From Leifsonia sp. Root4 (lineage in GTDB: Bacteria > Actinomycetota > Actinomycetes > Actinomycetales > Microbacteriaceae): a stretch of 64,000 nucleotides of DNA. Numbering within the stretch: the stretch's first letter is position 1; each line of letters starts with the position of its first letter. Below, piece by piece: positions 8,533 to 17,251 of the stretch. The notes beneath the pieces are model-generated. The model saw only the letters and a list, made by a program, of their open reading frames with translations. It ran no database searches and was not told where the DNA came from. The stretch covers positions 342,123 through 406,122 of the forward strand of contig NZ_LMDN01000004.1 of NCBI RefSeq assembly GCF_001425085.1. The letters are read 5' to 3'. Made by a program: the position numbers and the translations under genes.

Positions 8533-9428
8533 CGCACGTCTCCGTCCTGCGTGGCTGTGCCGCGCACCATCTCGACCCAGCGGGCGAGGAACGCCGCTCC
8601 GGCTTCATCATGAATCAGCTCGCCGGCCGTGAGCACCGGGTATGGCTTCTCGGGCACGCCGTCGGCCGGGCGCACATCGACATGGGCAACAGTATGCCCC
8701 TGCTCGTGCAGCCAGTCGGCCATTGCGTAGTCGGTGCGCGAGTCGCCGACCGTGCGCCACTCCACGGGGAGGGCGCCGCCGGGCAGCAGCATCTCGATCG
8801 CGCGCATCGCCCCGAGATCCTTGCCGAGTTGAATCGACTCAATGTCCGTGGAGATGATCGTGGAGTCCACGCGGTATCCGACGGTTCCATCGGATGCCGC
8901 CGCGTTCACTCCGTTGTGCTCGATGCCGAGATCGTGCAGCCCCATCTCGGCGAACGCGGCCGCGTCGAACTCCTTCTGCTGCTGCAGGTAGTCGGCGCTC
9001 TGAACGTGCTTGTGCTGCTCGACCGAGACCATGGCCCGCTTGGTCTGGTCGAAGAACATGTAGTCGGCGAAACGCTCGGCGACGAGCTTCTCGATCGCCT
9101 CGCCGTATGCGGTCGGCACGGCGAGCTCGCCCGAGACCTCGATCTCACCGGCGCCGGCAGGCGTGATCGGGAACCACACGGCGCCCTTCTCGCAGACCGC
9201 GAAGACGCGGGCGTGCGCGGGAAGCCCCGCGGCGACGAGCGGCGCGACGACCTCCTCGCGCAGGAAGGCGTCGGAACGGCCCGTGTTGAACACGATCGGG
9301 ATGCCGGCATCCGCCAGCGTCACGAGGTCGCGCGTCACGGACTCGATCGCGATCGAACGCGTGACGGGGCTGGCGATCGGGCCGTCAACGTCGAGGAGCA
9401 GGCCGAGCATCGGTACAGAATCACTCAT
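8529..9428 (-). CDS. HAD-superfamily hydrolase
   Basis: Haloacid dehalogenase-type phosphatase of 299 aa. Motif I LLLDVDGPIAS has the paired aspartates near residues 12-14, motif II is FNTGRSD, and motif IV is VGDSRTDYAMADWL near residue 245. The large insertion between motifs II and IV resembles the C2 cap of Cof/sucrose-phosphatase-like enzymes. Substrate unknown. ATG 9428 rather than an upstream in-frame ATG at 9491, because ACGGTA on the plus strand (TACCGT on minus, 9440-9435) is six bases before it. Followed by the DUF2510 gene with a 4-bp overlap. Confidence 0.83.
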   Translation of the reverse strand: MSDSVPMLGLLLDVDGPIASPVTRSIAIESVTRDLVTLADAGIPIVFNTGRSDAFLREEVVAPLVAAGLPAHARVFAVCEKGAVWFPITPAGAGEIEVSGELAVPTAYGEAIEKLVAERFADYMFFDQTKRAMVSVEQHKHVQSADYLQQQKEFDAAAFAEMGLHDLGIEHNGVNAAASDGTVGYRVDSTIISTDIESIQLGKDLGAMRAIEMLLPGGALPVEWRTVGDSRTDYAMADWLHEQGHTVAHVDVRPADGVPEKPYPVLTAGELIHDEAGAAFLARWVEMVRGTATQDGDVR

Positions 9429-9491
9429 ACCTCGACGGTACCGGGCGCCGGGAGCCACCGCGGACAACGCATCCGGACACTGCCCATCCAC

Positions 9492-10109
9492 TCAGAGTGC
9501 GGCGAATCGCCGCCGCACTGCGGCGAGGGCCCGCACACGACCGGCAGCGCCGCGCTGGGTCGAGCGTCCGATCGAGAGGTGCCGGAAGCGTCGGATGCCG
9601 ATGAGCCGGAAGGTACCGCGGCCGAGTATCGCGGTGGCCGGTCGGCCGAACCACCAGCGGTAGAGGGCGTCATCCGTCGTCATCACCGAAACCACGCTCA
9701 CCCCGCGCAGCCGCGTCAGTCTGCCGTGGAGCGCTCCGCCCAGCCGTGGCTCATCAAAGGCGAAGCCCTTGGAGAGCACGCGGTCGAGAAAGCCCTTGGT
9801 GCCCGCCGGCATGGCCATCCACCAGACAGGGAAGACGAAGACGAGGTGGTCTGCGGCGCTCAGCCGCTGCTGCAGGGCCGTCGCGTCCTGGCGCATCTCG
9901 CCGCCGGTGCGCCAGGCCCGCAGCTCCGCGGCGGTCATCACCGGGTCGAAGCCCTCTGCGGCAAGGTCGGCGACATCGACGCTGTGGCCGGCGTCGGCGA
10001 GCCCGGCGCGCACCTCGGCGAGGGCGGCCGCGGCGAGACTGCGCTGGTGCGGAACGTTGGCGTGCGCTTCCGCGCCGTAGGGGTGGTCGAAGACAACGAG
10101 AACGTGCAT
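9492..10109 (-). CDS. NAD(P)H:quinone oxidoreductase, flavodoxin fold
   Basis: Flavoprotein of 205 aa in the NQO1/MdaB/KefF-like family, which reduces quinones by two electrons using FMN or FAD. The N-terminal beta strand MHVLVVFDHP, the FDPVMTAAELRAW segment and the flavin-binding FVFPVWWMAMPAGTKGFLDRV (about residues 90-112) are typical. The C-terminus is somewhat Arg-rich. Divergent from a MarR regulator with an operator-like inverted repeat in the 83-bp gap; inference: MarR-controlled response to quinones or electrophiles. No membrane segment. Confidence 0.87.
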   Translation of the reverse strand: MHVLVVFDHPYGAEAHANVPHQRSLAAAALAEVRAGLADAGHSVDVADLAAEGFDPVMTAAELRAWRTGGEMRQDATALQQRLSAADHLVFVFPVWWMAMPAGTKGFLDRVLSKGFAFDEPRLGGALHGRLTRLRGVSVVSVMTTDDALYRWWFGRPATAILGRGTFRLIGIRRFRHLSIGRSTQRGAAGRVRALAAVRRRFAAL

Positions 10110-10157
10110 GATGGCCTTTCAATCGGGTGCGCTCGCGCATCAGTTTCATAAACAACA

Positions 10158-10186
10158 GTTGCACATGCAACCATACTCGCTAGAAT
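10158..10186 (+). promoter_or_regulatory. MarR-type operator overlapping leaderless promoter
   Basis: GTTGCA-CA-TGCAAC (10158-10171) is an inverted repeat with perfect 6-bp arms. It covers the -35 candidate TTGCAC (10159-10164); the -10 TAGAAT (10181-10186) follows at 16 bp. Six bases later the MarR ATG begins at 10193. Binding here would repress the regulator and probably the divergent quinone reductase. Confidence 0.68.
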
Positions 10187-10192
10187 GAGGTC

Positions 10193-10669
10193 ATGGCAGA
10201 CACACTCGGCAGGATCGGTGATCCGGCGGCGGAGCTCGAGGCCGAAGATCGCGTGATTGCGCTCTGGCTGCAGGCTCGGCACACCGCGGCCGCGATGGAG
10301 TCTGCCCTCGACGCCGAGCTGCAACGGGAGCTCGGCGTCCCCCTGACCCGTTACGCGCTGCTCTGCACCATCGATGACCCGGACTGCGCATTCAATCAGC
10401 AGGTGATCGCCACCCTGCTCGGCGTGAACAAGAGCAGCGTGAGCCGGCACGTCGACGCCGCGGCGCAGGCCGGGTTCCTCGTCGCCGAGGTGTCGGCGGG
10501 CTCGCGTCGCGACAAGAGCGTCCGCCTCACGGCATCCGGTCGGCGGCTCGTCGAGCGGGGGCGCGCCATCGTCGCCGCCCACGCACCGACGCTCTCTCAG
10601 CAACGGCTCGACGACGCCATTGCCACGCTCGCGCTCTTCGCCACACAGAGCGAGCACGCGAGGCCGTGA
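10193..10669 (+). CDS. MarR-family regulator
   Basis: Winged-helix regulator of 158 aa. The recognition region is about residues 60-85 (QQVIATLLGVNKSSVSRHVDAA) and the wing contains SRRDKSVRLTASGRR. This is the MarR fold; one cysteine at residue 59 (DPDCAF) might sense oxidants, which is speculative. Divergent from the flavodoxin-fold quinone reductase, with an inverted repeat over its own -35 box, so probably autorepressing. The ATG six bases after the -10 implies a leaderless mRNA. The stop codon overlaps the start of the following lipase gene (TGATG). Confidence 0.9.
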   Translation: MADTLGRIGDPAAELEAEDRVIALWLQARHTAAAMESALDAELQRELGVPLTRYALLCTIDDPDCAFNQQVIATLLGVNKSSVSRHVDAAAQAGFLVAEVSAGSRRDKSVRLTASGRRLVERGRAIVAAHAPTLSQQRLDDAIATLALFATQSEHARP

Positions 10670-11376
10670 TGAAGCGCCTGCTGCGGCCGTTCTGGTGGTG
10701 GCTGGACTACGTCTACGCGGGCTGGCAGCAGTGGCGCTCGCTCTTCCGCCGCCGACCGCCGCGCCAGTTCGGTGTTGGTGACCCCGAACTCCCGGCCGTC
10801 ATCCTCCTGCCCGGCGTCTACGAGACCTGGCTCTTCCTCGAGCCGCTGGCCACCCGCCTGAACAAGCGTGGCCACCGCATCTTCGCCATTCCCGAGCTGT
10901 CATTCAACCGGATGCCGGTGCTGCGCTCTGCGGAGGTGGTCGCCGCCGCCATCGGACGGCTCTCCGCCGAGCACGGCATCACGGAGTTCGTGCTGCTTGC
11001 GCACAGTAAGGGAGGACTCATCGGCAAGAAACTGATGGTGTCTGAGCACCCCGGTCTCCTCGGCATGGTCGCGATCTCGACGCCGTTCAACGGCTCCAGC
11101 TACGCGCAATATCTGCCGACATCCACATTGCGCGCCTTCTCCCCGAACGACGAGGTGCTCAAGGAACTGCTCACCCAGCTGCATGCGAACACGAACATCG
11201 TCTCGATCTACGCCGAATTCGATCCGCACATTCCGGGCAAGAGCGCCATCGTAGGCGGGCAGAACATCGAGCTGCCGATCAACGGTCACTTCCTGCTGCT
11301 CGGCAACGGGCTGCTTGGCGACACCGTCGAGACCGCGATCGGCGCCATCCAAGGGACCGCCGCATCGAACCCGTAG
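10669..11376 (+). CDS. Alpha/beta hydrolase (lipase/esterase-like)
   Basis: Serine hydrolase of 235 aa. The nucleophile elbow is AHSKGG near residue 109, a variant of GxSxG with Ala in the first position, and a late histidine in NGHFLLLGN fits the catalytic triad. The oxyanion region is ILLPGVYETW. Closest in look to PGAP1/triacylglycerol-lipase-like proteins of actinobacteria; substrate unknown. The N-terminus has aromatic, positively charged residues but no clear signal peptide. ATG 10669 overlaps the MarR stop (TGATG); a GTG three bases earlier is equally possible. Coupled to MarR, so perhaps part of the same response. A strong terminator follows. Confidence 0.82.
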   Translation: MKRLLRPFWWWLDYVYAGWQQWRSLFRRRPPRQFGVGDPELPAVILLPGVYETWLFLEPLATRLNKRGHRIFAIPELSFNRMPVLRSAEVVAAAIGRLSAEHGITEFVLLAHSKGGLIGKKLMVSEHPGLLGMVAISTPFNGSSYAQYLPTSTLRAFSPNDEVLKELLTQLHANTNIVSIYAEFDPHIPGKSAIVGGQNIELPINGHFLLLGNGLLGDTVETAIGAIQGTAASNP

Positions 11377-11379
11377 AAA

Positions 11380-11417
11380 ACACAGAAGGCCCCCGATTCC
11401 TCGGGGGCCTTCTGTGT
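11380..11417. terminator. Perfect 17-bp hairpin terminator
   Basis: A perfect 17-bp stem (11380-11396 with 11401-11417) has a TTCC loop. An A-rich run precedes the stem on the plus strand, so it can also serve tRNA-Leu transcription on the minus strand. It lies between the lipase gene and the tRNA. Confidence 0.85.
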
Positions 11418-11448
11418 CTGAGTCCTTTGGCAACGAACTCAATTCGCG

Positions 11449-11532
11449 TGCGCGAGGGGGGACTTGAACCCCCACGCCCTTTCGAGCACTGGCACCTGAA
11501 GCCAGCGCGTCTGCCAATTCCGCCACTCGCGC
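11449..11532 (-). tRNA. tRNA-Leu (CAG)
   Basis: Full cloverleaf on the minus strand: acceptor GCGCGAG pairs with CTCGCGC, discriminator A at 11449. The anticodon loop TTCAGGT gives anticodon CAG (11498-11496). The long variable arm (TGCTCGAAAGGGCGT region) is the class II mark of tRNA-Leu. CCA is not encoded. In other actinobacteria a tRNA-Leu sits beside fhaA in the same way. Confidence 0.97.
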
Positions 11533-11661
11533 GAACTTGACGAGATTAGCATCTTCGCGACACGAGCACCATTTGAGTGATCCGATGGGAGTGTCGGAGA
11601 GCCTGAAAAGGTGCGATCGGCCGACAGACCTGTCATCCTCAAGGGCGAGTTTCGACCGGCT

Positions 11662-11685
11662 CTCGCCCGAGAACTAGCGGGCGAG
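11662..11685. other. 8-bp hairpin in the fhaA upstream gap
   Basis: CTCGCCCG (11662-11669) and CGGGCGAG (11678-11685) form a perfect stem with an 8-nt loop and no T-run. The 239-bp gap between tRNA-Leu and fhaA otherwise shows only a possible -10 (TAACAT near 11730) and the fhaA ribosome site GGGAG. The hairpin's role is unknown. Confidence 0.45.
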
Positions 11686-11771
11686 TGCGCAGAAGTACGC
11701 GTACAAGGGCGGGTTCCCAGCGGGCCCGACTAACATTTGATAGTCATCAGAACCGGAAAGCGGGAGAGCTA

Positions 11772-12521
11772 GTGGGCTTACTGGACAACTTCGAGAAGGG
11801 TCTCGAGCGTGCCGTCAACGGCGCCTTTGCGAAGACGTTTCGCTCGGGGCTGCAGCCGGTTGAGATCACCTCCGCCCTGCGCAGGGAGCTCGACACGAAG
11901 GCTGCCGTCGTTTCGCGCGACCGCGTGCTCGTCCCCAACAAGTTCGTCGTGCGCATGAATGCCGACGACTACAGCCGCATGCGCGCGCTCGGCCCCGCCC
12001 TCACCGACGAGCTCGCCCAACTCGTGCAACGGCACGCGGCGAGCCAGGGCTTCCAGTTCGCCGGGGCACTCAGCATCGAGCTGCAGAGCGACCCGGCGCT
12101 CAGCCTCGGCATCGTGCAGGTCGATTCCAGCAACGTCAAGGGCGATGTCGCCTGGGCCCCCGTCGTCGACATCAACGGCAAGCGTTACCCATTGCTGCAT
12201 GCGCGCACCGTCATCGGCCGCGGCAGCGATGCAGACATCACCGTCGAGGACACCGGCACGAGCCGACGCCACGTCGAGATCCTCTGGGACGGCAGGCGCG
12301 CGAAGGTGCGCGACCTCGGGTCCACGAACGGCTCGAAGCTCAACGGTTCGCCGGTCACGGAGGCCGTGCTCGAGCCGGAATCCGTCATCACCATCGGCCG
12401 CACCAACATCACCTTCCGGGTGCTCGCCCAGGCGGCGCCCAGCGCGCGGCAGCCGGAGAGCTTCGGCGATGCGACGCAGCGTCACGACATGGATGGATTC
12501 TGGGGGCCCCGTGACCAGTGA
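11772..12521 (+). CDS. fhaA: FHA-domain protein FhaA
   Basis: Phosphothreonine-binding adaptor of the Ser/Thr kinase system, 249 aa. An N-terminal DUF3662 domain (about residues 1-110, beginning GLLDNFEKGLERAV) is followed by an FHA domain near residues 150-235 with the motifs VIGRGSDADI, SRRHVEI and LGSTNGSKLNG. In mycobacteria FhaA binds phosphorylated MurJ and sits at division sites; both murJ and the kinases are in this window. GTG 11772 is chosen from the GGGAG seven bases upstream and the family N-terminus. First gene of the fhaA-pknB run; its end overlaps fhaB by 11 bp. Confidence 0.95.
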   Translation: MGLLDNFEKGLERAVNGAFAKTFRSGLQPVEITSALRRELDTKAAVVSRDRVLVPNKFVVRMNADDYSRMRALGPALTDELAQLVQRHAASQGFQFAGALSIELQSDPALSLGIVQVDSSNVKGDVAWAPVVDINGKRYPLLHARTVIGRGSDADITVEDTGTSRRHVEILWDGRRAKVRDLGSTNGSKLNGSPVTEAVLEPESVITIGRTNITFRVLAQAAPSARQPESFGDATQRHDMDGFWGPRDQ

Positions 12522-13155
12522 GCTCACCCTGCTGGTGTTGCGGCTCGGCTTCCTGCTGCTGCTCTGGCTCTTCGTCTTCGCCATCGTCTATGCGCTGCGC
12601 TCCGATCTGTTCGGCCAGCGGGTGCGCAAACTTCAGCCGACATCGGATGCCGCGAGCCCGGCGATCTCACCAGGCTCAACCGGGGGCAACTCCAGCGGCC
12701 GCGGCAACCCGAGCGCCGGCAACGGCCCCACCGGCGCCATGCCCTCCCCCGGTGCCGCTGCCGCGGCTCCCCTGTTCGCGGCCCACGCCCCGGTTTCGGC
12801 GGCCTCCGCAGCCGAGCCGAACGCACTTGCACCGAACTTCGGCCGCGAGACCGCCACGGCCCAGACCGCTCAGCGCCTCGTCATCACCTCCGGTGCCAAG
12901 GCCGGAGCCGAGTTCCCGCTCGGTCGCGACGAGATCACGATCGGCCGCTCGAGCGACTCGGCCATCGTCATCCGCGACGATTACACCTCCACCCACCACG
13001 CGCGCCTCATGCTGTGGAACGACCAGTGGATGCTGCAAGACCTCGACTCGACCAACGGCACCTTCCTCGACGGCGTCCGCGTCGCCGTGCCCACGCCGAT
13101 TCCGTTGAACACCCCTGTCAAGATCGGTTCCACGAGCTTCGAGCTGCGACGGTAG
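12511..13155 (+). CDS. fhaB: FHA-domain membrane protein FhaB (FipA)
   Basis: Membrane-tethered FHA protein of 214 aa. An N-terminal hydrophobic helix (about residues 4-30, LTLLVLRLGFLLLLWLFVF) is followed by a Gly/Ser/Ala/Pro linker and a C-terminal FHA domain with ITIGRSSDSA, STHHARL and LDSTNGTFLDG. It binds phosphothreonine on kinase substrates and, in mycobacteria, supports division with FtsZ and FtsQ. GTG 12511 lies 8 bases before the fhaA stop and gives the membrane helix its usual N-terminal place. Followed at 4 bp by pstP. Confidence 0.93.
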   Translation: MTSELTLLVLRLGFLLLLWLFVFAIVYALRSDLFGQRVRKLQPTSDAASPAISPGSTGGNSSGRGNPSAGNGPTGAMPSPGAAAAAPLFAAHAPVSAASAAEPNALAPNFGRETATAQTAQRLVITSGAKAGAEFPLGRDEITIGRSSDSAIVIRDDYTSTHHARLMLWNDQWMLQDLDSTNGTFLDGVRVAVPTPIPLNTPVKIGSTSFELRR

Positions 13156-13159
13156 GCGC

Positions 13160-14395
13160 ATGGCGAGAGTCTCTGACAGCGCGGCGGTCTCACACGTCGG
13201 ACGCATCCGTTCGAACAACCAGGACTCCGGCCTCGCCGGCATCGGGCTGTTCGTCGTCGCCGACGGCATGGGTGGCCACGCGGGCGGAGACGTCGCATCC
13301 GCGATCGCGATCACGCGCATGGCGGAGGCCGACCAGGTCTACTCGACTCCCCAAGAGGCCGAGTTCGCGCTGCAGGCTGCCCTCGTAGCCGCCAACGCCC
13401 TGCTGGCCGAGACCGTCTTCGAACACACCGAGCTGACCGGCATGGGCACGACGGTCAGCGCGCTGGCCGTGCTCGGCGACGAGGTGGCGATCGCCCACAT
13501 CGGCGACTCCCGCATCTACCTCTACCGCGACGGCGACGTCTCGCAGATCACGATCGACCACACCTTCGTGCAGCGCCTCGTCGACAGCGGGCGCATCACA
13601 GAGGAAGAGGCGGCGGTGCATCCCCGCCGCAGCGTGCTCATGCGCGTGCTCGGCGACGTCGACTCGGCCCCGGAGATCGACACCTCCATCTTGGCCACGC
13701 GCCCGGGCGACCGCTGGCTGATCTGCTCCGACGGCCTGAGCGGGGTCGTCTCACTCGACCAGATCCGGGCCGAGTTCGCGATGGGCGGCCGCGCGCACGA
13801 TCTGGCCCAGCGCCTGGTCAAGGACAGCCTGGATGCCGGCGCGCCGGACAACGTGACCGTTGTCATCGTCGACATCGGCGAGACCGCGCCGCTCCGCACG
13901 GACCCACTGATCGTCGGCTCCGCCGCGTCCCCCCTCAGCTTCGCTGCCCCAGAGCCGCAGCGTGTCCGCTCGATGCGCCTGCCGCCATTCCGCCTGCACC
14001 CCGTGCGCGAGAGCCACTTCGAGCCGGACTCCCAGGACTATCTCGACGAGCTCATCGAAGAGGACCGCCGCCGCGTCACCCGCCGCAGGGTCGTCTGGCT
14101 CGCGTCCATCATCGCGCTCGTCGTCGCCATCGTGCTCGCCTGCGTCGTGGCGTACCAGTGGACCCAGACCCGCTACTTCGTCGGAAGCGAGAGCGGCACC
14201 GTCGCCATCTACCGCGGCGTGCAGCAGACCCTCGGCCCGATAGCACTCAGCGAGGTCTACAAGAAGACCGACATCGCCCTCGCCGATCTCAAGCCCTATG
14301 ACCAGAAGATCGTCGAAGCCACGATCAGCGCCGGTTCGCTGAGCGAGGCACGAGAGATCGTCACCCGACTGGAGGCCAGTCGTGTCCCGGAATAA
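13160..14395 (+). CDS. pstP: PP2C-type Ser/Thr phosphatase PstP
   Basis: Mn-dependent PPM phosphatase that reverses PknA/PknB phosphorylation, 411 aa. The catalytic domain (about residues 5-235) has VADGMGGHAGG with metal ligand D35, GDSRIYLYRDG, SDGLSGVV and the C-terminal GAPDNVTVVIVD. A charged juxtamembrane region precedes one membrane helix at about 312-333 (WLASIIALVVAIVLACVVAY), and the last 75 residues face outside. Co-transcribed with fhaB upstream and rodA downstream; its 3' end overlaps rodA by 14 bp. Confidence 0.95.
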   Translation: MARVSDSAAVSHVGRIRSNNQDSGLAGIGLFVVADGMGGHAGGDVASAIAITRMAEADQVYSTPQEAEFALQAALVAANALLAETVFEHTELTGMGTTVSALAVLGDEVAIAHIGDSRIYLYRDGDVSQITIDHTFVQRLVDSGRITEEEAAVHPRRSVLMRVLGDVDSAPEIDTSILATRPGDRWLICSDGLSGVVSLDQIRAEFAMGGRAHDLAQRLVKDSLDAGAPDNVTVVIVDIGETAPLRTDPLIVGSAASPLSFAAPEPQRVRSMRLPPFRLHPVRESHFEPDSQDYLDELIEEDRRRVTRRRVVWLASIIALVVAIVLACVVAYQWTQTRYFVGSESGTVAIYRGVQQTLGPIALSEVYKKTDIALADLKPYDQKIVEATISAGSLSEAREIVTRLEASRVPE

Positions 14396-15800
14396 CGCAC
14401 GCACGGCGGATGCCGCCGGGCGCCAGACGCGCAGCTCCACCAACACGGGAAGCGTCCGTCGCATCCGCATCCCGCAGAAGCTGCGCAACCTCGAGCTCAT
14501 GCTGCTCATCTTCGCCTGCGCGATCAACGCCATCGCCATCGTGCTCGTGCAGCTCGGCGAACTCGGCACGCTCGACACGACCCTCGTCGTGCTCGGCGCC
14601 GGGCTCTCGTTGCTCGTCTTCGGCATGCACGTGGCGATGCGCTTCATCGCCCGCGACGCCGACCCGTTCATCCTGCCGATCGCCACCGTGCTCAATGGCC
14701 TCGGCATCGCGATGATCTACCGCGTCGACCTGCTCCTCGGCGACACCGGCTGGGACAGCGCGGCCGTGCGCCAGATCGTGTGGAGCGCGATGGCGATCAT
14801 CGCCGCACTCGTGGTCATCCTCGTCATCCGCAACCACCGCGTGCTCTTCCGCTACACCTACGTCGCCGGCTTCGTGGCCGTCATCCTGTTGCTGCTCCCG
14901 CTCGTGCCCGGCCTCGGCCGCGAGGTCAACGGCGCCCGCGTCTGGATCGGCATCGGCGACTTCGCCACCTTCCAGCCCGGCGAGATCGCGAAGATCGCCC
15001 TGGCCGTGTTCTTCGCCGGGTACCTGGTGCGCAACCGCGACAGCCTCTCGATGGTCGGAACCAAGTTCCTCGGCATGCGGATGCCGCGCATGCGCGATCT
15101 CGGGCCACTGATCGTGGTCTGGGCCCTCTCGATGTCGGTCATCGTCTTCCAGCGCGATCTCGGCACCGCGTTGCTCTACTTCGGCCTGTTCCTCGTGATG
15201 CTCTACGTCGCCACCGCGCGACTCAGCTGGGTGCTGATCGGCCTCAGCCTGTTCCTCGGCGGCGCCCTGATCGCCAGCCAGACGCTCGACTACGTCAACG
15301 GCCGCTTCAACAACTGGCTCGACGCCTTCAACCCGGCCGTCTATGAGGCGGCCGGCGGCAGCTACCAGCTTGTGCAGGGTCTCTTCGGCCTCGCCAACGG
15401 CGGGCTACTCGGCACCGGGCTCGGGCAGGGGCGACCAGACCTCACACCCGTTCCGCAGAGTGACTACATCATCGCCAGCCTCGGCGAGGAGCTCGGTCTG
15501 GCCGGCATCTTCGCCATCCTCTCTCTGTACATGCTCTTCGTCGCTCGCGGATTCCGCATCGGATTCGCCGGACAGGACGACTTCGGCAAGCTGCTCGGCG
15601 TCGGCCTGGCCTTCGTGGTCGCCCTGCAGGTGTTCATCGTGATCGGCGGCGTCACCCGCGTCATCCCGCTCACCGGTCTGACGACCCCGTTCCTCGCCGC
15701 CGGTGGTTCATCGCTTGTGGCCAACTGGATCATCGCGGCGCTCCTGCTCAGACTCTCCGACACCGTGCGCAATCAACCGCGTCTGGTGGTGAACGAATGA
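14382..15800 (+). CDS. rodA: Peptidoglycan glycosyltransferase RodA (SEDS)
   Basis: SEDS-family lipid II polymerase working with the transpeptidase encoded next to it; 472 aa with about ten membrane helices after a cytoplasmic Arg/Ser-rich N-terminus. The region FQRDLGTALLYF holds the conserved aspartate, and GNGGLLGTGLGQG is replaced here by LANGGLLGTGLGQG followed by VPQSDYIIASLGEELG, both family signatures. GTG 14382 has GGAGG 6-7 bases upstream and overlaps the pstP end. The stop overlaps the pbpA start (ATGA), as expected for a polymerase-transpeptidase pair. Confidence 0.95.
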   Translation: MSRNNARTADAAGRQTRSSTNTGSVRRIRIPQKLRNLELMLLIFACAINAIAIVLVQLGELGTLDTTLVVLGAGLSLLVFGMHVAMRFIARDADPFILPIATVLNGLGIAMIYRVDLLLGDTGWDSAAVRQIVWSAMAIIAALVVILVIRNHRVLFRYTYVAGFVAVILLLLPLVPGLGREVNGARVWIGIGDFATFQPGEIAKIALAVFFAGYLVRNRDSLSMVGTKFLGMRMPRMRDLGPLIVVWALSMSVIVFQRDLGTALLYFGLFLVMLYVATARLSWVLIGLSLFLGGALIASQTLDYVNGRFNNWLDAFNPAVYEAAGGSYQLVQGLFGLANGGLLGTGLGQGRPDLTPVPQSDYIIASLGEELGLAGIFAILSLYMLFVARGFRIGFAGQDDFGKLLGVGLAFVVALQVFIVIGGVTRVIPLTGLTTPFLAAGGSSLVANWIIAALLLRLSDTVRNQPRLVVNE

Positions 15801-17251
15801 ACCGCGAACTCAAGCGCGTGAGCATCGTCGTCTTCGTCATGTTCATGGCCCTGTTCAGCTCGACGACGATCATCCAGGTGATCCAGTCCGACAACCTGCG
15901 CAATGACGCCCGGAACACGCGCACGCTCTACGACAGCTACGAGGTCGAGCGCGGCCCGATCCTTGCCGGCGGTGCTCCGATCGCCGAGTCCGTGCCGAGC
16001 GACGACAACTACAAGTTCCAGCGGGTCTATAGCAACGGAGTGCTCTACGCACCGATCACCGGCTTCTTCCCCGTCAACGGTGAGCCGACGGCCCTCGAGG
16101 GCAAGCTGAACAGCTACCTCAGCGGCACCGCGAACGCACAGTTCCTCGACTCCCTCGAACGACTCTTCACCGGGCAGGGACGCAAGGGTGCATCCGTCTC
16201 GGTCACCATCGACCCCGTCGCCCAGCAGGCGGCATGGGATGCCCTCGGCGACTACACCGGTTCCGTCGTCGTGACACAGCCCAAGACCGGCCGCGTCATC
16301 GCGATGGTCTCCAAGCCGAGCTTCGACCCCAATGCGCTCGCGGTGCACGACAGTGAGATCGTCGACCAGAACTACGAGGCGCTGCTGGCCGATCCCGGCG
16401 ACCCGCTCATCAACCGAGCGATCGGCGGCGACATGAACCCTCCCGGTTCCGTCTTCAAACTCGTCGTCGTCGCGGCGGCGCTCGAATCCGGCGAGTACAC
16501 GCCCGAGAGCGAGTTCCCCAACCCTCCGACGTTCCAGCTCCCAGGCACGGACACGATCATCCGCAACAGCGGCGGGGACGACTGCGGTGGCGGAGAGACC
16601 GTGACCATCGCGACGGCGCTGCGCCTCAGCTGCAACGTGCCGATGGCCGAGCTCGGTCTCGCCCTCGGCGATGCCGCAATCCGCGAGCAGGCAGAGAAGT
16701 TCGGTTTCAATTCCGAGTTCGAGATCCCCCTGGATGTCGAGGCCAGCGTCTACCCGCGCGTGCTCGACGATGCCCAGACCGCCATGACCGCGTACGGCCA
16801 GTACGAGGTCCGCGCGACCCCGCTGCAGATGGCCATGGTCTCCGCGGCGATCGCCAACGGCGGCATGGTCATGAATCCGAACATGGTCGAGGCGATCACG
16901 GCCCCGAACCTCAGCCCGCTCGAGAGCTTCGAGCCGAGCGAGTATCAGCGCGCCATCAGCCAAGAAACCGCCGCGACGATGACCGAAATGATGGTCAACG
17001 GAGTCGAAAACGGTGCCGCGAGTAATGCAAGAATAGACGGGGTCAGTGTTGCCGGTAAGACGGGTACGGCAGAGAACGACGGAGATGCTCCGTACACTCT
17101 CTGGTTTACCGGATTTGCCCCCGCAGACGACCCAGAATATGCAATCACCGTCCTCATTGAGGATGGCGGGGGAATGGGCCAAACGGGGTACGGCAATCTA
17201 CTTGCCGCACCGGTCGCACAACAGGTACTAGAGGCGGTGCTGAATAAATGA
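15797..17251 (+). CDS. pbpA: Class B penicillin-binding protein PbpA
   Basis: D,D-transpeptidase that cross-links peptidoglycan, partner of RodA; 484 aa. One N-terminal membrane anchor (residues 8-28), a short dimerisation domain, then the transpeptidase with S218-V-F-K221, S278-C-N280 and K421-T-G423, all intact. The 4-bp overlap with rodA implies coupling. From about 17020 to the end, codon choice changes sharply: AGA, ATA, GTA, two CTA and AAA codons appear that are almost absent elsewhere in the gene, and the shift continues into pknA. The protein itself looks normal there. Confidence 0.96.
   Translation: MNRELKRVSIVVFVMFMALFSSTTIIQVIQSDNLRNDARNTRTLYDSYEVERGPILAGGAPIAESVPSDDNYKFQRVYSNGVLYAPITGFFPVNGEPTALEGKLNSYLSGTANAQFLDSLERLFTGQGRKGASVSVTIDPVAQQAAWDALGDYTGSVVVTQPKTGRVIAMVSKPSFDPNALAVHDSEIVDQNYEALLADPGDPLINRAIGGDMNPPGSVFKLVVVAAALESGEYTPESEFPNPPTFQLPGTDTIIRNSGGDDCGGGETVTIATALRLSCNVPMAELGLALGDAAIREQAEKFGFNSEFEIPLDVEASVYPRVLDDAQTAMTAYGQYEVRATPLQMAMVSAAIANGGMVMNPNMVEAITAPNLSPLESFEPSEYQRAISQETAATMTEMMVNGVENGAASNARIDGVSVAGKTGTAENDGDAPYTLWFTGFAPADDPEYAITVLIEDGGGMGQTGYGNLLAAPVAQQVLEAVLNK

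Noticed and set aside
8160..10151. 663-codon frame opposite the DUF2510, HAD and quinone reductase genes
   Set aside because: Antisense to three recognised genes with a composition typical of reverse-strand translation.
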